Assembly: GCA_017461605.1 (NCBI GenBank)
Contig: JAFTXN010000008.1
Location: forward strand, 1 to 38,906
Direction of reading: 5' to 3'
Source of the DNA: Bacteroidaceae bacterium
GTDB lineage: Bacteria > Bacteroidota > Bacteroidia > Bacteroidales > Bacteroidaceae
DNA length: 38,906 nucleotides
The position numbers were made by a program, and so were the translations under genes. Of this stretch, positions 1 through 9,736 are shown piece after piece (position 1 is the stretch's first letter; each line of letters begins with the position of its first letter). Below the pieces are notes generated by a model that worked only from the letters and a program-made list of their open reading frames with translations, searched no databases and was not told the DNA's origin.

Positions 1-214
1 AAGCCAGTGTCAACCATCTCGGGAATACTGCTTTTGCCCCTGCAGGGCGCATTCATCGTCGTTACACATACTCGGGGCGCTGCCCCGAGCTGAGAGCTTG
101 CCGGCCCTTCAGGCCGTTTCCTTTGTTTAATCTGTTGAAATAACTCCGCAGTTTTTTCATATCCCTCACCCGCTTCGCGGAGCCCACCTACCTTAGGGGA
201 GTAGCCCCTTCCGG
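1..214 (+). mobile_element. Composite palindromic repeat, copy A (cut by window edge)
   Basis: This stretch matches the right-hand ~214 bp of copy C (18095-18308) nearly base for base in order, and matches copy B (13483-13906) in reverse. It holds the same chain of short hairpins: CCCTGCAGGG, CTCGGGGCGCTGCCCCGAG and GGCCCTTCAGGCC, followed by a GC-rich end containing CTACCTTAGGGG and finishing at TTCCGG (214). The left module seen in B and C would lie outside the window. It has no credible coding capacity. Confidence 0.7.
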
Positions 215-249
215 CTTGTTCGTCTGCTGAAAATCAATTGAAAAATCTA

Positions 250-281
250 TCCGAACGGGGCTGTCCTTTTAAGGTGACAGG
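250..281. repeat. Solo fragment resembling the repeat terminus
   Basis: The sequence TCCGAACGGGGCTGTCC and what follows resembles the terminal inverted repeat of the composite element (TCCGGATGGGGCTGTCCCCC...) but is degenerate. It lies 36 bp to the right of copy A. It may be a decayed end of a second insertion; the match is short, so confidence is low. Confidence 0.35.
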
Positions 282-504
282 ATGAGTGTGTTGGAGGGGG
301 TGTGAAAGTATATTTTCTCCGATTTCATCGAAGTTTTTTGGCTTTTCTTGCAAGTTTTTTCCGTTCAAATCGACGCAGCTGATAGCCGATGTGATCTTTT
401 TCGGGCGGGAGGTGTGTTTGTTGGCATGAGTTCGGTTTTTGGGGAAAGCGTTGAAGCTCGGAGGAAAAGCTGTTATAAGAAGTCGAAAAATGCCGAAAAA
501 AATG

Positions 505-512
505 TAACTTTG
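505..512 (+). promoter_or_regulatory. Bacteroidetes -7 box upstream of the GNAT gene
   Basis: TAACTTTG matches the Bacteroidetes -7 consensus TAnnTTTG exactly. The expected -33 position has no clear TTTG. The start codon lies 68 nt downstream of the box. It probably drives the GNAT-parE-coaD-S41 peptidase run of genes. Confidence 0.6.
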
Positions 513-579
513 CTTCGCAAAAAGTATATAATGGCATGTGCTATAACCTTTGTGGTATAGCATTTCATACAAACCGATT

Positions 580-1713
580 ATGGCAGTAACAATTAAGCGA
601 GTAAGTTCGCAGAAAGAGTTGAAGAAATTCATACGCTTCAACTATGAGTTTTACAAGGATAATCCTTATTCCGTTCCCGACCTGTTTGATGACATGATGG
701 GTACGTTCTCCCCGAAGAAGAATGCGGCTTTCGAATTTTGTGAAGCCGACTATTTCTTGGCCCTGCGCGATGACAAGATTGTAGGTCGTGTGGCAGCCAT
801 CATTAACCACCGCGCCAACGAAACCTGGAACACCAAGACGGTGCGTTTCGGGTGGATTGATTTCATAGACGACGATGAAGTGAGCTGCGCCCTCATTGAT
901 GCCGTGAAAGAGTGGGGACGTGAGCGCGGCATGGAGGATATGGAAGGTCCGTTGGGCTTTACCGATCTCGATGCAGAGGGAATGTTGGTGGAAGGCTTTA
1001 ACGAACTTTCAACCATGGCAACCATTTACAACTATCCCTATTACCCTGAGCACATGGAGCGGATGGGGATGGAGAAAAGTGCCGACTGGGTGGAGATGAA
1101 GATATACATCCCTGAAGAAATTCCCGAAAAGCACAAGCGCATTGCCGAAATCATCCGCAAGAAGTATAACCTGCATATCCGCAAGCTCACCAGCAAGCGT
1201 GAGGTGATGCGCAGTGGTGTGGCGCATGACATCTTTCGTCTGATTAATGAAAGCTACGCACCTTTGTTCGGTTTCTCTCGTATGACGGAGCGTCAGATTG
1301 ACCACTATGTGCATTCATACGTGCCGGTGTTGGATCTCCGCATGGTGACCATAGTCGAGAACGAACAGAACGAAATAGTGGCCGTAGGTGTCTCGATGCC
1401 TTCGCTATCGCGTGCCCTGCAAAAGGCCAAGGGCAAGCTCTTGCCTTTCGGCTGGTTCCATTTGCTCAAGACGCTTTTCTGGAAGCGTCCCGAAGTGCTC
1501 GACCTGCTTTTGGTCGGAGTGCGTCCCGACTATCAAGGCAAGGGCGTGAATGCCCTCCTCTTCACCGATCTCATTCCTGTGTATCAGAAGCTTGGCTACA
1601 AGTATGCCGAAAGTAATCCCGAGCTCGAGACCAATGACAAGGTGCAGAATCAGTGGCAATACTTCAAGACCGAGCAACACAAGCGTCGTCGCTGCTACAA
1701 ATGTAAGCTATAA
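580..1713 (+). CDS. GNAT-fold N-acetyltransferase family protein (377 aa)
   Basis: Predicted acetyl-CoA-dependent acyltransferase; substrate unknown. The C-terminal third has a GNAT acetyl-CoA-binding pattern: [17 protein letters not shown] fits the R/Q-x-x-G-x-G/A loop. It ends in a very basic tail ([11 protein letters not shown]). The middle contains [18 protein letters not shown] and a tyrosine-rich stretch, typical of the long (~370 aa) hypothetical GNAT proteins common in Bacteroidetes. The ATG at 580 (MAVTIKRV) is preferred over an in-frame ATG at 550, because it begins the conserved-looking fold and leaves a ~60 nt leader after the promoter. It lies 38 nt upstream of parE and is probably cotranscribed. 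The family call is firm; the function is not. Confidence 0.8.
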   Translation: MAVTIKRVSSQKELKKFIRFNYEFYKDNPYSVPDLFDDMMGTFSPKKNAAFEFCEADYFLALRDDKIVGRVAAIINHRANETWNTKTVRFGWIDFIDDDEVSCALIDAVKEWGRERGMEDMEGPLGFTDLDAEGMLVEGFNELSTMATIYNYPYYPEHMERMGMEKSADWVEMKIYIPEEIPEKHKRIAEIIRKKYNLHIRKLTSKREVMRSGVAHDIFRLINESYAPLFGFSRMTERQIDHYVHSYVPVLDLRMVTIVENEQNEIVAVGVSMPSLSRALQKAKGKLLPFGWFHLLKTLFWKRPEVLDLLLVGVRPDYQGKGVNALLFTDLIPVYQKLGYKYAESNPELETNDKVQNQWQYFKTEQHKRRRCYKCKL

Positions 1714-1751
1714 GCATAAACCCCGGCCCTTTGCGGCACTATATTATCAAT

Positions 1752-3821
1752 ATGGCAGAAACCAACCACTTAAACAATGAAACTGCTGCAGCCTCCGGCA
1801 GTGCCAGTGCTACCTATACGGAGGACAATATCCGCACCTTGGAGGGAGTAGAGCACATCCGTCGTCGTCCGGGTATGTACATCGGACGTTTGGGCGATGG
1901 CTCGCATGCCGAGGATGGTATTTATGTTTTGCTCAAGGAGAGCATAGACAATAGTATCGACGAGTTCAACGAAGGCTATGGCAAGCGTATCGAGATTGAT
2001 ATTGTGGATGGAGCCACCGCAGCCGTGCGCGACTATGGTCGTGGCATTCCCTTGGGAAGTTTGGTGGATGCCGTGTCCAAACTGAACACCGGAGCAAAGT
2101 ATGACACTGCCGTGTTTACTGCTTCTGTCGGTATGAACGGTGTGGGCCTCAAGGCGGTCAATGCTTTGAGCCGCAAGTTTGTGGCCCGTAGTTATCGCGA
2201 CGGAAAGATGCGTGAAGCGGTGTTCGCTTATGGTAAGCTTGTCAGCGATACCGAGAGTGCTACGCAGGAGGAGAACGGCACTTATATCTTTTTCGAACCC
2301 GATGCGGAGCTTTTCCAGAACTATCGTTTCCACTCGGAGTTTGTGGAAAACATGCTCCGCAACTATACCTATCTCAACACCGGGCTGGCCATCTTCCACA
2401 ACGGTCGGCGCATCATCAGCCGTAACGGATTGGAGGACCTGCTCAACGACAATATGACGGCTCCCGGTCTGTATCCCATCATTCACCTGAAGGGTGAAGG
2501 CATTGACATCGCCTTTACGCATACGGCGCAATATGGTGAGGAGTATTATTCCTTTGTCAACGGTCAGCACACCACGCAAGGCGGAACGCACCAGAGCGCA
2601 TTCAAGGAACACATAGCCCGTACCATCAAGGAGCATTTTGGCAAGAATTTTGATGTGCAGGATGTGCGCAACGGTCTCGTGGCGGCTATTGCTATCCGTG
2701 TGATAGAGCCGATGTTTGAGAGCCAGACCAAGATTAAATTGGGCTCACTCACCATGGCTCCCGATAAGGACCGCAATGGTCAGCCCTTCCCTCTGTCGGG
2801 CGTGAGTGTGAACAAGTTTGTTGGCGATTTCGTTAAGGAAAATGTAGACAACTATTTGCATAAGAACACCGATGTGGCCGAGGTGCTGCAACAGAAGATT
2901 CAGGAGAGCGAGAAAGAGCGTAAAGCCATCGCCGGTGTGACAAAGCTGGCCCGCGAGCGTGCCAAAAAGGCTAATTTGCACAACCGTAAGTTGCGCGATT
3001 GTCGCGTACATCTCAACGACCCGGCTCCCAAGATGCGCAAGGGCGAAGAGGAGGAGAACGATCCGCGTCTCGAGTCTGCCATCTTTATCACCGAGGGCGA
3101 CTCTGCCAGCGGTTCCATCACGAAGAGCCGCGATGTCAACACGCAAGCCGTCTTCTCTCTCCGAGGCAAACCGCTCAATTGCTTCGGATTGACAAAGAAA
3201 GTGGTGTATGAGAATGAGGAATTCAACCTGTTACAAGCGGCACTCAACATTGAGGACGGTTTGGACGGATTGCGCTACAACAAGGTGATTGTGGCCACCG
3301 ATGCCGATGTCGATGGTATGCACATCCGTCTGCTCATGATAACCTTCTTCCTGCAGTTTTTCCCCGATCTCATCAAGAAGGGCCACGTTCACATCCTGCA
3401 GACCCCGCTATTCCGCGTACGCAATAAGAAAAAGAAAGTGCGTGCGGCCAAAATCACTGAGGTCGACGAGAAGAGTGCAGGAGCGGCTATACTGAAGAAG
3501 ACAAAGAATTCCGATCGTTCGGAGTTTGAGACCATTTATTGCTATTCGGAAGAAGAGCGCCTGGCAGCCATCGAGCGCCTGGCTCCCGACCCCGAAATAA
3601 CCCGTTTTAAGGGATTGGGTGAGATTTCTCCCGATGAATTCAAGAATTTCATCGGACCGGACATCCGTCTGGAGCAAGTATCGCTTCACAAGAGCGACCA
3701 GGTGAAAGAATTGCTGGAGTACTATATGGGAAAGAACACCATGGAGCGTCAGAACTTCATCATCGACAACTTGGTGGTGGAGCAGGATTTGCCCGAGGAC
3801 GAGGAAGAAGCGACAGCGTAA
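1752..3821 (+). CDS. parE: DNA topoisomerase IV subunit B (ATPase subunit)
   Basis: ATPase subunit of a type IIA topoisomerase, which decatenates daughter chromosomes together with ParC. The N-terminal GHKL ATPase region is visible: RRRPGMYIG, the D-N-S-x-D-E motif in [19 protein letters not shown], and a glycine loop in [13 protein letters not shown]. The C-terminal TOPRIM domain shows [14 protein letters not shown], the metal-binding DADVDGMH and [13 protein letters not shown]. GyrB of the same phylum normally reads EGDSAGG and DADVDGSH, so ParE is the better assignment. At 689 aa it is full length. The start at 1752 (MAETNHLN) is chosen over an upstream in-frame ATG. parC is not in the window. 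Confidence 0.9.
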   Translation: MAETNHLNNETAAASGSASATYTEDNIRTLEGVEHIRRRPGMYIGRLGDGSHAEDGIYVLLKESIDNSIDEFNEGYGKRIEIDIVDGATAAVRDYGRGIPLGSLVDAVSKLNTGAKYDTAVFTASVGMNGVGLKAVNALSRKFVARSYRDGKMREAVFAYGKLVSDTESATQEENGTYIFFEPDAELFQNYRFHSEFVENMLRNYTYLNTGLAIFHNGRRIISRNGLEDLLNDNMTAPGLYPIIHLKGEGIDIAFTHTAQYGEEYYSFVNGQHTTQGGTHQSAFKEHIARTIKEHFGKNFDVQDVRNGLVAAIAIRVIEPMFESQTKIKLGSLTMAPDKDRNGQPFPLSGVSVNKFVGDFVKENVDNYLHKNTDVAEVLQQKIQESEKERKAIAGVTKLARERAKKANLHNRKLRDCRVHLNDPAPKMRKGEEEENDPRLESAIFITEGDSASGSITKSRDVNTQAVFSLRGKPLNCFGLTKKVVYENEEFNLLQAALNIEDGLDGLRYNKVIVATDADVDGMHIRLLMITFFLQFFPDLIKKGHVHILQTPLFRVRNKKKKVRAAKITEVDEKSAGAAILKKTKNSDRSEFETIYCYSEEERLAAIERLAPDPEITRFKGLGEISPDEFKNFIGPDIRLEQVSLHKSDQVKELLEYYMGKNTMERQNFIIDNLVVEQDLPEDEEEATA

Positions 3822-3848
3822 GCCCTCTGTTTTTACCCATTTCATCGA

Positions 3849-4373
3849 ATGTTTTACGCCATGGATAATCATCGTATCAATCAAGCTGCAGCTACCGATG
3901 CAGTCGACTCGCCGCAGGGCGAATTGCGCATAGCGCTCTTCCCCGGCTCGTTCGATCCCTTCACCATCGGACACGCTGACATCGTGAAGCGTGCCCTTGC
4001 CATGTTCGATAAAGTGGTAATTGGTGTGGGTGTGAATGAGAACAAGCGAAACCAATGGTCGGCGGCTCAGCGTGTAGATGCCATTCGCAAAATCTATTGT
4101 GGCAATCCCTGTGTTGAAGTGGTGAGTTATGAATGTTTGACCGTGGATATTGCCCAGCAGGTGGGTGCCGACTTCATTCTGCGCGGTATACGCTCAGTGA
4201 AGGACTTTGAGTATGAGCGCGACATCGCCGGCGTGAACAAGCGCCTATCGGGCATCGAAACCGTCTTTCTGCTCTCCGACCCGGCTTACGCCGATATTTC
4301 CTCCGGTGTGGTGCGCGAGCTTATGGCTTTTGGCAAGGATGTTTCAGCCTTTCTGCCGCATCCCGAGGGATAA
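3849..4373 (+). CDS. coaD: Phosphopantetheine adenylyltransferase
   Basis: Transfers AMP from ATP to 4'-phosphopantetheine to give dephospho-CoA, the penultimate step of coenzyme A synthesis; cytosolic. The nucleotidyltransferase signature is clear: FPGSFDPFTIGH contains the T/HxGH motif. RGIRSVKDFEYE and the ISSGVVREL segment near the C-terminus are also typical. At 174 aa it is about 15-20 residues longer than usual, because of an N-terminal extension before the first beta strand (RIALFPGSF). A second ATG at 3861 is equally plausible; neither has a Shine-Dalgarno. It follows parE by 27 nt. Confidence 0.92.
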   Translation: MFYAMDNHRINQAAATDAVDSPQGELRIALFPGSFDPFTIGHADIVKRALAMFDKVVIGVGVNENKRNQWSAAQRVDAIRKIYCGNPCVEVVSYECLTVDIAQQVGADFILRGIRSVKDFEYERDIAGVNKRLSGIETVFLLSDPAYADISSGVVRELMAFGKDVSAFLPHPEG

Positions 4374-4435
4374 GGCACATCAGGTTTCGATAGAAGAGAA
4401 AACGAAGATACAGAAACGATACAAAACTATAGTAT

Positions 4436-6073
4436 ATGAAACGTTGCAAACATATTATCAGTGCTATTTTCCTGCTGTCCTTTGCTGCCATAGTAAGCAC
4501 GCAGCCGGCGATGGCACAACTCCGTGACAACAGCCAAGAATTTGACATGGAAGCCCTGCGCAAACTGCAAATTGCCGAAATGGCCATTGCACATCTGTAT
4601 GTCGACTCGGTGGACCAAAAGAAGCTGGTGGAGGATGCCATCAATGGTATGCTGAAGATGCTGGATCCACATTCGTCCTACACCAATGCGGAGGAGACGC
4701 GTCGCATGAATGAGCCGCTGGAGGGAAACTTCGAGGGCATAGGTGTGCAGTTCAACATTCTGGAGGATACCTTGGTGGTGATTCAGCCCACATCCAAGGG
4801 ACCGAGCGAACGAGCCGGTATCCTGGCCGGCGACCGCATTGTGAGTGTTGATGATCAGCCGATCGCCGGTGTCAAGATGAGTCGCGATAGCATCATGAAG
4901 AAGCTCCGTGGACCGAAAGACACGCAAGTGAAATTGGGCGTGGTGCGTCGGGGAGTAGACCATGTGCTGACATTCAACATTACGCGTGACAAAATACCTG
5001 TTAATACGCTTGACGCAGCCTATATGATAGCGCCAAAGGTGGGATACATCCATCTGGATCGCTTCGGGGCAACTACGGCAGCGGAAATGCGTGAAAAAAT
5101 CAAGGAGCTGCAGGCGGCCGGAATGAAAGACCTGATATTGGACTTGCAGCTGAATGGTGGAGGCTACCTGGGGGCAGCTATCAGTGTGGCCGGCGAGTTC
5201 TTGGAAAAGGACGACCTGATTGTGTATACCGAGGGGCGAAACACACCGGTCAGCCGCTTCACCGCAGAAGGTGGAGGCCTGTTCAGAGAGGGCCGTTTGG
5301 TGGTGTTGGTCGACGAATACTCAGCCTCGGCCTCCGAGATTGTGAGTGGCGCCATCCAGGACCACGACCGAGGTGTCATTGTGGGCCGTCGTACTTTTGG
5401 CAAGGGATTGGTGCAACGTCCCATCGAACTTCCTGATGGTTCGATGATACGCCTCACCGTGTCGCACTATTTCACACCCTCCGGCCGTTGCATTCAGAAG
5501 CCCTATGTCAAGGGTCACAAAGCCGAATATGACGATGATATGGAGCAGCGCTACAAGCACGGCGAACTGACGTGCATTGACAGCATTCACCTGGATTCTG
5601 CACAGGTGCACTACACGCTGAAGGAACATCGTAAGGTGTATGGAGGCGGTGGCATCATGCCTGATGTGTTTGTTCCGCTTGACACCGCAGTCTATACGCC
5701 CTATCTGCGTGCTGTGCGTCGGCATAACATCATCACCGATTTGGCCTTGCATTATGTGGATTACCATCGCGCTGAATTGCGGACCACTTATCCCGACTTC
5801 GACCGCTTCATCAACGAATACGAGGTGCCGGCGGCTCTGATCGATAGCGTAGCGGCACAAGCCAAGCGTAAGAAGGTGGTACCGGCTGATAGTGCAGAGT
5901 GGCAGAAATCGTTGCCGGATCTTCGCTTCCTGCTGAAGAGCCTCATTGCTTACAATGTGTGGGATCGCAACGAGTATTACCGCATACTCAACAGCCGTAG
6001 CGACATTGTGAAAAAGGCCTTGGAACTTCTGGCAACAGACGAAGGCAAGAAGAAACGCAAACGCAGCAAATAA
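4436..6073 (+). CDS. Secreted S41-family C-terminal processing peptidase (545 aa)
   Basis: Serine protease of the CtpA/Tsp family, which cleaves exported proteins near their C-terminus. Residues 1-27 look like a Sec signal peptide (basic MKRCKH, hydrophobic core, cut near AMAQ). A PDZ domain follows at about 85-170, with the GIGVQF carboxylate-binding loop. The peptidase core at about 190-360 contains LNGGGYLG, EYSASASEIVSGA and RRTFGKGLVQ. The catalytic pair is Ser298 and Lys323, and their 25-residue spacing equals that of E. coli Tsp. The C-terminal ~180 residues are less conserved, with a very basic end (KKKRKRSK). It lies 62 nt after coaD. I see no terminator after it. Confidence 0.88.
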   Translation: MKRCKHIISAIFLLSFAAIVSTQPAMAQLRDNSQEFDMEALRKLQIAEMAIAHLYVDSVDQKKLVEDAINGMLKMLDPHSSYTNAEETRRMNEPLEGNFEGIGVQFNILEDTLVVIQPTSKGPSERAGILAGDRIVSVDDQPIAGVKMSRDSIMKKLRGPKDTQVKLGVVRRGVDHVLTFNITRDKIPVNTLDAAYMIAPKVGYIHLDRFGATTAAEMREKIKELQAAGMKDLILDLQLNGGGYLGAAISVAGEFLEKDDLIVYTEGRNTPVSRFTAEGGGLFREGRLVVLVDEYSASASEIVSGAIQDHDRGVIVGRRTFGKGLVQRPIELPDGSMIRLTVSHYFTPSGRCIQKPYVKGHKAEYDDDMEQRYKHGELTCIDSIHLDSAQVHYTLKEHRKVYGGGGIMPDVFVPLDTAVYTPYLRAVRRHNIITDLALHYVDYHRAELRTTYPDFDRFINEYEVPAALIDSVAAQAKRKKVVPADSAEWQKSLPDLRFLLKSLIAYNVWDRNEYYRILNSRSDIVKKALELLATDEGKKKRKRSK

Positions 6074-6308
6074 GACCCTTTGTTTGTTCCATTGAGGTAG
6101 GCATCTTCAGGCGATTTCTGTGAGCGCTTTCCTGCTTATTCGGTTTGTCCGAATGCAGAGAGTTGCGATGCGGTCTTCCGGATGGTGCTTCGTCCTTGGA
6201 ACAGTGGCGGGCCAGTGAGTTGGAAGGCTTGATTGTTATTTAGCCTCCGGGTTAGAGTTTTCAACTCTTCCTTCTTCGTTTGGCTACGTCAAAAAATAGG
6301 GCAAATGC

Positions 6309-6339
6309 TTGCTTGGACGAAAAAATGTTAGTACTTTTG
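6309..6339 (+). promoter_or_regulatory. Promoter of tRNA-Gln
   Basis: TTG at 6309-6311 and TACTTTTG at 6332-6339 (perfect TAnnTTTG) are separated by 20 nt, the Bacteroidetes promoter layout. The expected start of transcription is about 6345, 20 nt before the tRNA. The rest of 6074-6308 shows no gene, only a small hairpin-like AGAGTTTTCAACTCT. Confidence 0.6.
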
Positions 6340-6366
6340 CCCCGTCATTTGCGAATGACATGTGTT

Positions 6367-6438
6367 TGGCCCATGGTGTAATGGTAGTCACTACAGGTTT
6401 TGGTTCTGTCAGTCAAGGTTCGAATCCTTGTGGGCCAA
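6367..6438 (+). tRNA. tRNA-Gln, anticodon TTG
   Basis: A full cloverleaf can be folded. The acceptor stem is TGGCCCA/TGGGCCA (7 bp). The anticodon stem ACAGG/TCTGT encloses a loop TTTTGGT with anticodon TTG (glutamine). The T stem is CAAGG/CCTTG with loop TTCGAAT. The discriminator base is A and CCA is not encoded. It stands alone between two protein operons and is followed at once by a terminator. Confidence 0.93.
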
Positions 6439-6480
6439 CAACAAGAAATCCCGAAGCATCGCTTCGGGATTTCTTGTTGT
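6438..6480. terminator. 20-bp perfect hairpin after tRNA-Gln
   Basis: Arms 6438-6457 and 6461-6480 are perfectly complementary over 20 bp with a 3-nt loop (ATC). The 3' arm contains TTTCTTGTTGT. It begins on the discriminator base of the tRNA. The convergent ddh gene ends 30 nt away on the other strand, so the hairpin probably stops transcription from both sides. Confidence 0.85.
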
Positions 6481-6509
6481 ATGTGGCTAAATGTTAATGT
6501 TGTGTGCGC

Positions 6510-7409
6510 TTACACCAAGTGAGCAATCAGTTCTTCGCGGTCGCCGTGCAGGAAATCGATGACGGGAACTTCAATCATGGTGTAGCATCCCGGTTGCTGC
6601 TTCATGGCAGCGCGGGCAGCACATACCAATACCTGTCCGGTGAGTGCCGGATTGTTGATGCGCATATTGAACTCGAAGAGCTGGTTCTGTGTATGACCGG
6701 AAACACCCTTACGAGTCAGGTTGACACCATGTCCCATGTCAAGAAGTTCGTTGACACAAGGCACTTGCACCACGTGCGTTTCATCATTTACGAAGTAAGG
6801 ATCAGCCTTGATGGCTGCAGCTACAGTGGAGTAATCGTAGCCTTCAGCCACTTCAATGTAGACCATACGGCGGTGGATGCCTGTTCCGGTGGGAATGGTC
6901 ATGGAGAGCGCTGCTTTTACTCCTTCAACGGCTTTCACGGCCACGGTATGCCCCATCGACATGCCCGGACCGAAATTGGTGTAGGTGATACCCTGGGGAG
7001 CGATGGCTTGAAGCAGGGTTCGCACCACGGAGTCGCTGCCCGGATCCCAACCGGCCGAAATGATGCTTACGGCATTGCCTGCTTTGGCGGCGGTGTCGAG
7101 CGAACGGCGCAGGGTGGTGATTTGGCTGTGGATGTCAAAGCTGTCGACGGTGCAGATACCTTGTGCAAGGATGTCCTTGGCGTAGGCTTCCACGCTGCGT
7201 GTGGGTGTGGCGAGGATGGCAACGTCCACAGACCCAAGCTCGCGAATGTCTTTCACCACTGCATAGGCTGCCAATTCGGCAGGTTTATTTTCTGCACCGG
7301 CACGGCGTACAATACCGGCTACCTCGAAGTCGGGCGCGGCTTCAAGGGCATGCAGGGCATAGCGGCCGATGTTGCCGTAACCCACAATAGCTGCTCTAAT
7401 CTTTTTCAT
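6510..7409 (-). CDS. ddh: meso-diaminopimelate D-dehydrogenase
   Basis: NADPH-dependent enzyme that makes meso-diaminopimelate from tetrahydrodipicolinate in one step, feeding lysine and peptidoglycan synthesis. The N-terminal Rossmann motif is [11 protein letters not shown] (residues 9-19). Also present are [29 protein letters not shown] and the ligand-binding C-terminal half seen in Corynebacterium-type Ddh. Length 299 aa is normal for the soluble Bacteroidales enzyme. The ATG at 7409 (MKKIRAAIV) is the natural start. It appears to be a single-gene unit: upstream is a 278-bp gap holding the terminator of the previous operon. A long antisense reading frame here (6504-7466, +) is a shadow. 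Confidence 0.92.
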   Translation of the reverse strand: MKKIRAAIVGYGNIGRYALHALEAAPDFEVAGIVRRAGAENKPAELAAYAVVKDIRELGSVDVAILATPTRSVEAYAKDILAQGICTVDSFDIHSQITTLRRSLDTAAKAGNAVSIISAGWDPGSDSVVRTLLQAIAPQGITYTNFGPGMSMGHTVAVKAVEGVKAALSMTIPTGTGIHRRMVYIEVAEGYDYSTVAAAIKADPYFVNDETHVVQVPCVNELLDMGHGVNLTRKGVSGHTQNQLFEFNMRINNPALTGQVLVCAARAAMKQQPGCYTMIEVPVIDFLHGDREELIAHLV

Positions 7410-7458
7410 AGCTTCTTTGTTCTTAAAGATATAGTTGATGTGTTTTGTTTACAAGGCG

Positions 7459-7466
7459 CAAAGTAA
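7459..7466 (-). promoter_or_regulatory. Possible -7 box of ddh
   Basis: On the minus strand TTACTTTG resembles TAnnTTTG with one mismatch, 50 nt upstream of the ddh start. TTG-like sequences lie 12-16 nt further upstream, closer than usual. A weak assignment. Confidence 0.3.
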
Positions 7467-7627
7467 GCAAAAAGCGAGCAAACAAGTGATAATTGGAAAG
7501 AAAAAGTGCTCGTTGACTATACAAGTTTTATCTCTTTTTTTGAAAATTATTGCAAAGAGCAATATCCCCCTTTCGTGCTCTGTCGAAGCATTTTGTGGAA
7601 TGGTGAGCAGAATTAGGATGTCCGTAC

Positions 7628-7667
7628 AAAAAAGCATGGCAACCGTCCGGAAACGGCTGCCATGCTT
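7628..7667 (-). terminator. Rho-independent terminator of the POT transporter gene
   Basis: Arms 7632-7646 and 7653-7667 pair over 15 bp with one mismatch around a 6-nt loop. Read on the minus strand the stem is followed by a run of T (7633-7628). It lies 21 nt past the transporter stop codon. Confidence 0.85.
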
Positions 7668-7687
7668 ATGAATTATTGATGTGTTGC

Positions 7688-9199
7688 TTAGCAAACTTTC
7701 TCCAAGCGCTTCATCATGACGAACATGAAGAGGGCAGAGAGGAGACAGAGCACAATGAATACTGTCCAAACCACCCAAAGCTGGATGCCTCCCCAGAGGA
7801 AACCACCTACAGACACGAGGATATTACCCAAAGCGGTGGCAACGAACCATCCGCCCATCATCATACCTTTGAGCTTGGGAGGAGCAACTTTCGAAACGAA
7901 CGATATACCCATCGGAGAGAGCAAGAGTTCGGCAAAGGTCAGTACGAGGTAGGTGCTGATAAGCCAGTTGGCAGAAATGAATTCACCATCCATTCCCAAT
8001 ACTTTCTGCTCATCAGGAGTCGGCAAACCAATGGAACCGTATGCCATCACTGCGAAACCAACGGCTGCAATAATCATACCCAATGCAATCTTGCGAGGAG
8101 CAGAAGGCTCTTTGCCTTTCTTGGCCAATGCGCCGAAGATGGCGAGGCTGACAGGAGTCAAAGCTACTACATAGAAGGGGTTGAACTGTTGGAAAATGGG
8201 AGCGCTCACGTCAATAGAACCACTGATGCGAGTGTATTGCCAGTAGAGGAGGGCTGCACCGGCGAAGAGTACTACTCCTGAAACCAACTTGTTGCTTGCC
8301 TTCTTGCTTTGGAATACAGAGAACAAGGCATAAACCATTACGATAATTGTCACAAGATTCCAAACGTTGAAAGCCATGCTCTGTACACCGGTGGAAGTCT
8401 TTTCAGTGAATTCATCGGCGAAATAGGTCAGTGTGAGGCCATTCTGATGGAAAGCCATCCAGAAGAAGATAACCACGGCGAATACAAGGCAGAGAGCCAC
8501 GATGCGTGCTTTGTTCTCAGAAGCAGGAAGATCTTCTTCCACTGTCTTTTCGCCGGCTTTCTTCTTGCCGCCTTCCACATGGCGGAAAGTGCTGCGAGTG
8601 AGGTAGTAGATGGCAATCGAGAGTATCAGCGAGGCGCAAGCCACTGCGAAGGCGAAGTGGTAAGAGTCGTTTACGCTGTAACCTAAGTCGGTTTGCGCCC
8701 ATTTCATGATTTCTACGGCAGCAGTCGGAGCAAAGAGGGCACCGATGTTGATGGCCATGTAGAAAATGGAGAAACCGGAATCGCGTTTGTCGGCATATTT
8801 GGGCTCTGCGTAGAGGTCGCCCACCATTACCTGCAAGTTACCCTTGAACAGGCCCGTTCCGAAGCCGATGAGTAACAAGGAGAGCGCCATTACGATCAAG
8901 GCGAACGTGTCACCGCCCAAGGGTAATGAGAGCAATAGATAACCGGCAAACATCACAAAGATACCGATGGTTACCATCTTTCCGAAGCCGAATTTGTCGG
9001 CCATGGCGCCTCCAACCAAAGGCAGGAAGTAGACCAATCCCAGGAATGTGCTGTAGATGGCTCCGGCCGTACCGGGTTCGAGACCGAAATTGGCTCTTAA
9101 GAAAAGAGCGAAGACCGCCAACATGGTATAGTAGCCGAAGCGTTCTCCTGTGTTGGCAAGGGCAAGGGCGTATAAGCCTTTAGGTTGTCCTTCAAACAT
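7688..9199 (-). CDS. POT/PTR2-family proton-dependent peptide transporter (503 aa)
   Basis: Inner-membrane major facilitator that imports di- and tripeptides with protons. Both PTR2 family signatures are recognisable: GERFGYYTMLAVFALFL near the N-terminus (the ExxER-type region of helix 1) and FSIFYMAINIGALFAPT in the fifth-helix region. Many hydrophobic segments, of the order of 12-14, span the protein. A short charged loop between helices 6 and 7 (KKKAGEKTVEEDLPASEN) is probably cytoplasmic. It lies 63 nt after ybaK on the same strand and ends at a strong terminator. I found no separate promoter box. Peptide uptake fits the peptide-using metabolism of many Bacteroidales (inference). Confidence 0.9.
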   Translation of the reverse strand: MFEGQPKGLYALALANTGERFGYYTMLAVFALFLRANFGLEPGTAGAIYSTFLGLVYFLPLVGGAMADKFGFGKMVTIGIFVMFAGYLLLSLPLGGDTFALIVMALSLLLIGFGTGLFKGNLQVMVGDLYAEPKYADKRDSGFSIFYMAINIGALFAPTAAVEIMKWAQTDLGYSVNDSYHFAFAVACASLILSIAIYYLTRSTFRHVEGGKKKAGEKTVEEDLPASENKARIVALCLVFAVVIFFWMAFHQNGLTLTYFADEFTEKTSTGVQSMAFNVWNLVTIIVMVYALFSVFQSKKASNKLVSGVVLFAGAALLYWQYTRISGSIDVSAPIFQQFNPFYVVALTPVSLAIFGALAKKGKEPSAPRKIALGMIIAAVGFAVMAYGSIGLPTPDEQKVLGMDGEFISANWLISTYLVLTFAELLLSPMGISFVSKVAPPKLKGMMMGGWFVATALGNILVSVGGFLWGGIQLWVVWTVFIVLCLLSALFMFVMMKRLEKVC

Positions 9200-9262
9200 A
9201 ATAATTGATTTTTTAGGGTTATTGATAAATTGATTTTATTGTTTTCTGTCATGATGTGAAGC

Positions 9263-9736
9263 CTAAACGATATCTGCTATCTCCCCTCGGCTTTCGCGGA
9301 TAAGGTCTGCCGGAGAAATCCGAATTTGCAGTCCTCGTTGGCCGGCGCTTACGTAAATTTGAGGATACAGCAGCGCAGTTTCGTGGAAGTAGGTAGGAAA
9401 ATGCTTTTTCATTCCTATGGGTGAGCAACCGCCTCTGATGTAACCGGTGGTGGGCAGCAGGTCTTTCATGGCCAGGGGTTCCACTTTCTTGTTGCCGCTT
9501 GCTTTTGCCGCTTTCTTGAGATCGACTTCACAGTTGCCGGGTACCACACACACCAAATGTCCATTGCGATCACCGCGCAGGACGATGGTTTTGAAGACTT
9601 GGTTGATGTCCTGCCCCAAGGCCTCGGCCACGTGTGTGGCAGCCAAGTCGTTCTCGTCGAACTCATAGGGGATGAGTTCGTAAGTCACTTTCGCTTTGTC
9701 GAGCAGTCGGGCTACGTTTGTCTTGGCTGTTTTCAT
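9263..9736 (-). CDS. ybaK: YbaK/EbsC-family aminoacyl-tRNA deacylase
   Basis: Trans-editing enzyme that hydrolyses misacylated tRNA, in E. coli Cys-tRNA(Pro). The 157-residue protein is all one YbaK domain. Visible features are the N-terminal KTNVARLLDKAKVTYELI, the FKTIVLRGD strand, a conserved lysine segment (DLKKAAKASGNKKVEPL) and GYIRGGCSPIGMKK, the glycine-rich GxxSPxG-type substrate loop. Its ATG overlaps the uvrA stop codon by 4 nt (9733-9736), which suggests translational coupling. A ProX-type deacylase is the alternative, but the sequence reads as YbaK. Confidence 0.9.
   Translation of the reverse strand: MKTAKTNVARLLDKAKVTYELIPYEFDENDLAATHVAEALGQDINQVFKTIVLRGDRNGHLVCVVPGNCEVDLKKAAKASGNKKVEPLAMKDLLPTTGYIRGGCSPIGMKKHFPTYFHETALLYPQIYVSAGQRGLQIRISPADLIRESRGEIADIV

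Noticed and set aside
1770-2636. 288-codon minus-strand frame opposite parE
   Set aside because: No recognisable domain; the plus strand carries unmistakable ParE motifs throughout.
6504-7466. 320-codon plus-strand frame opposite ddh
   Set aside because: The minus strand encodes a full-length Ddh with clear motifs; the plus frame shows no recognisable domain and begins inside the intergenic terminator region.
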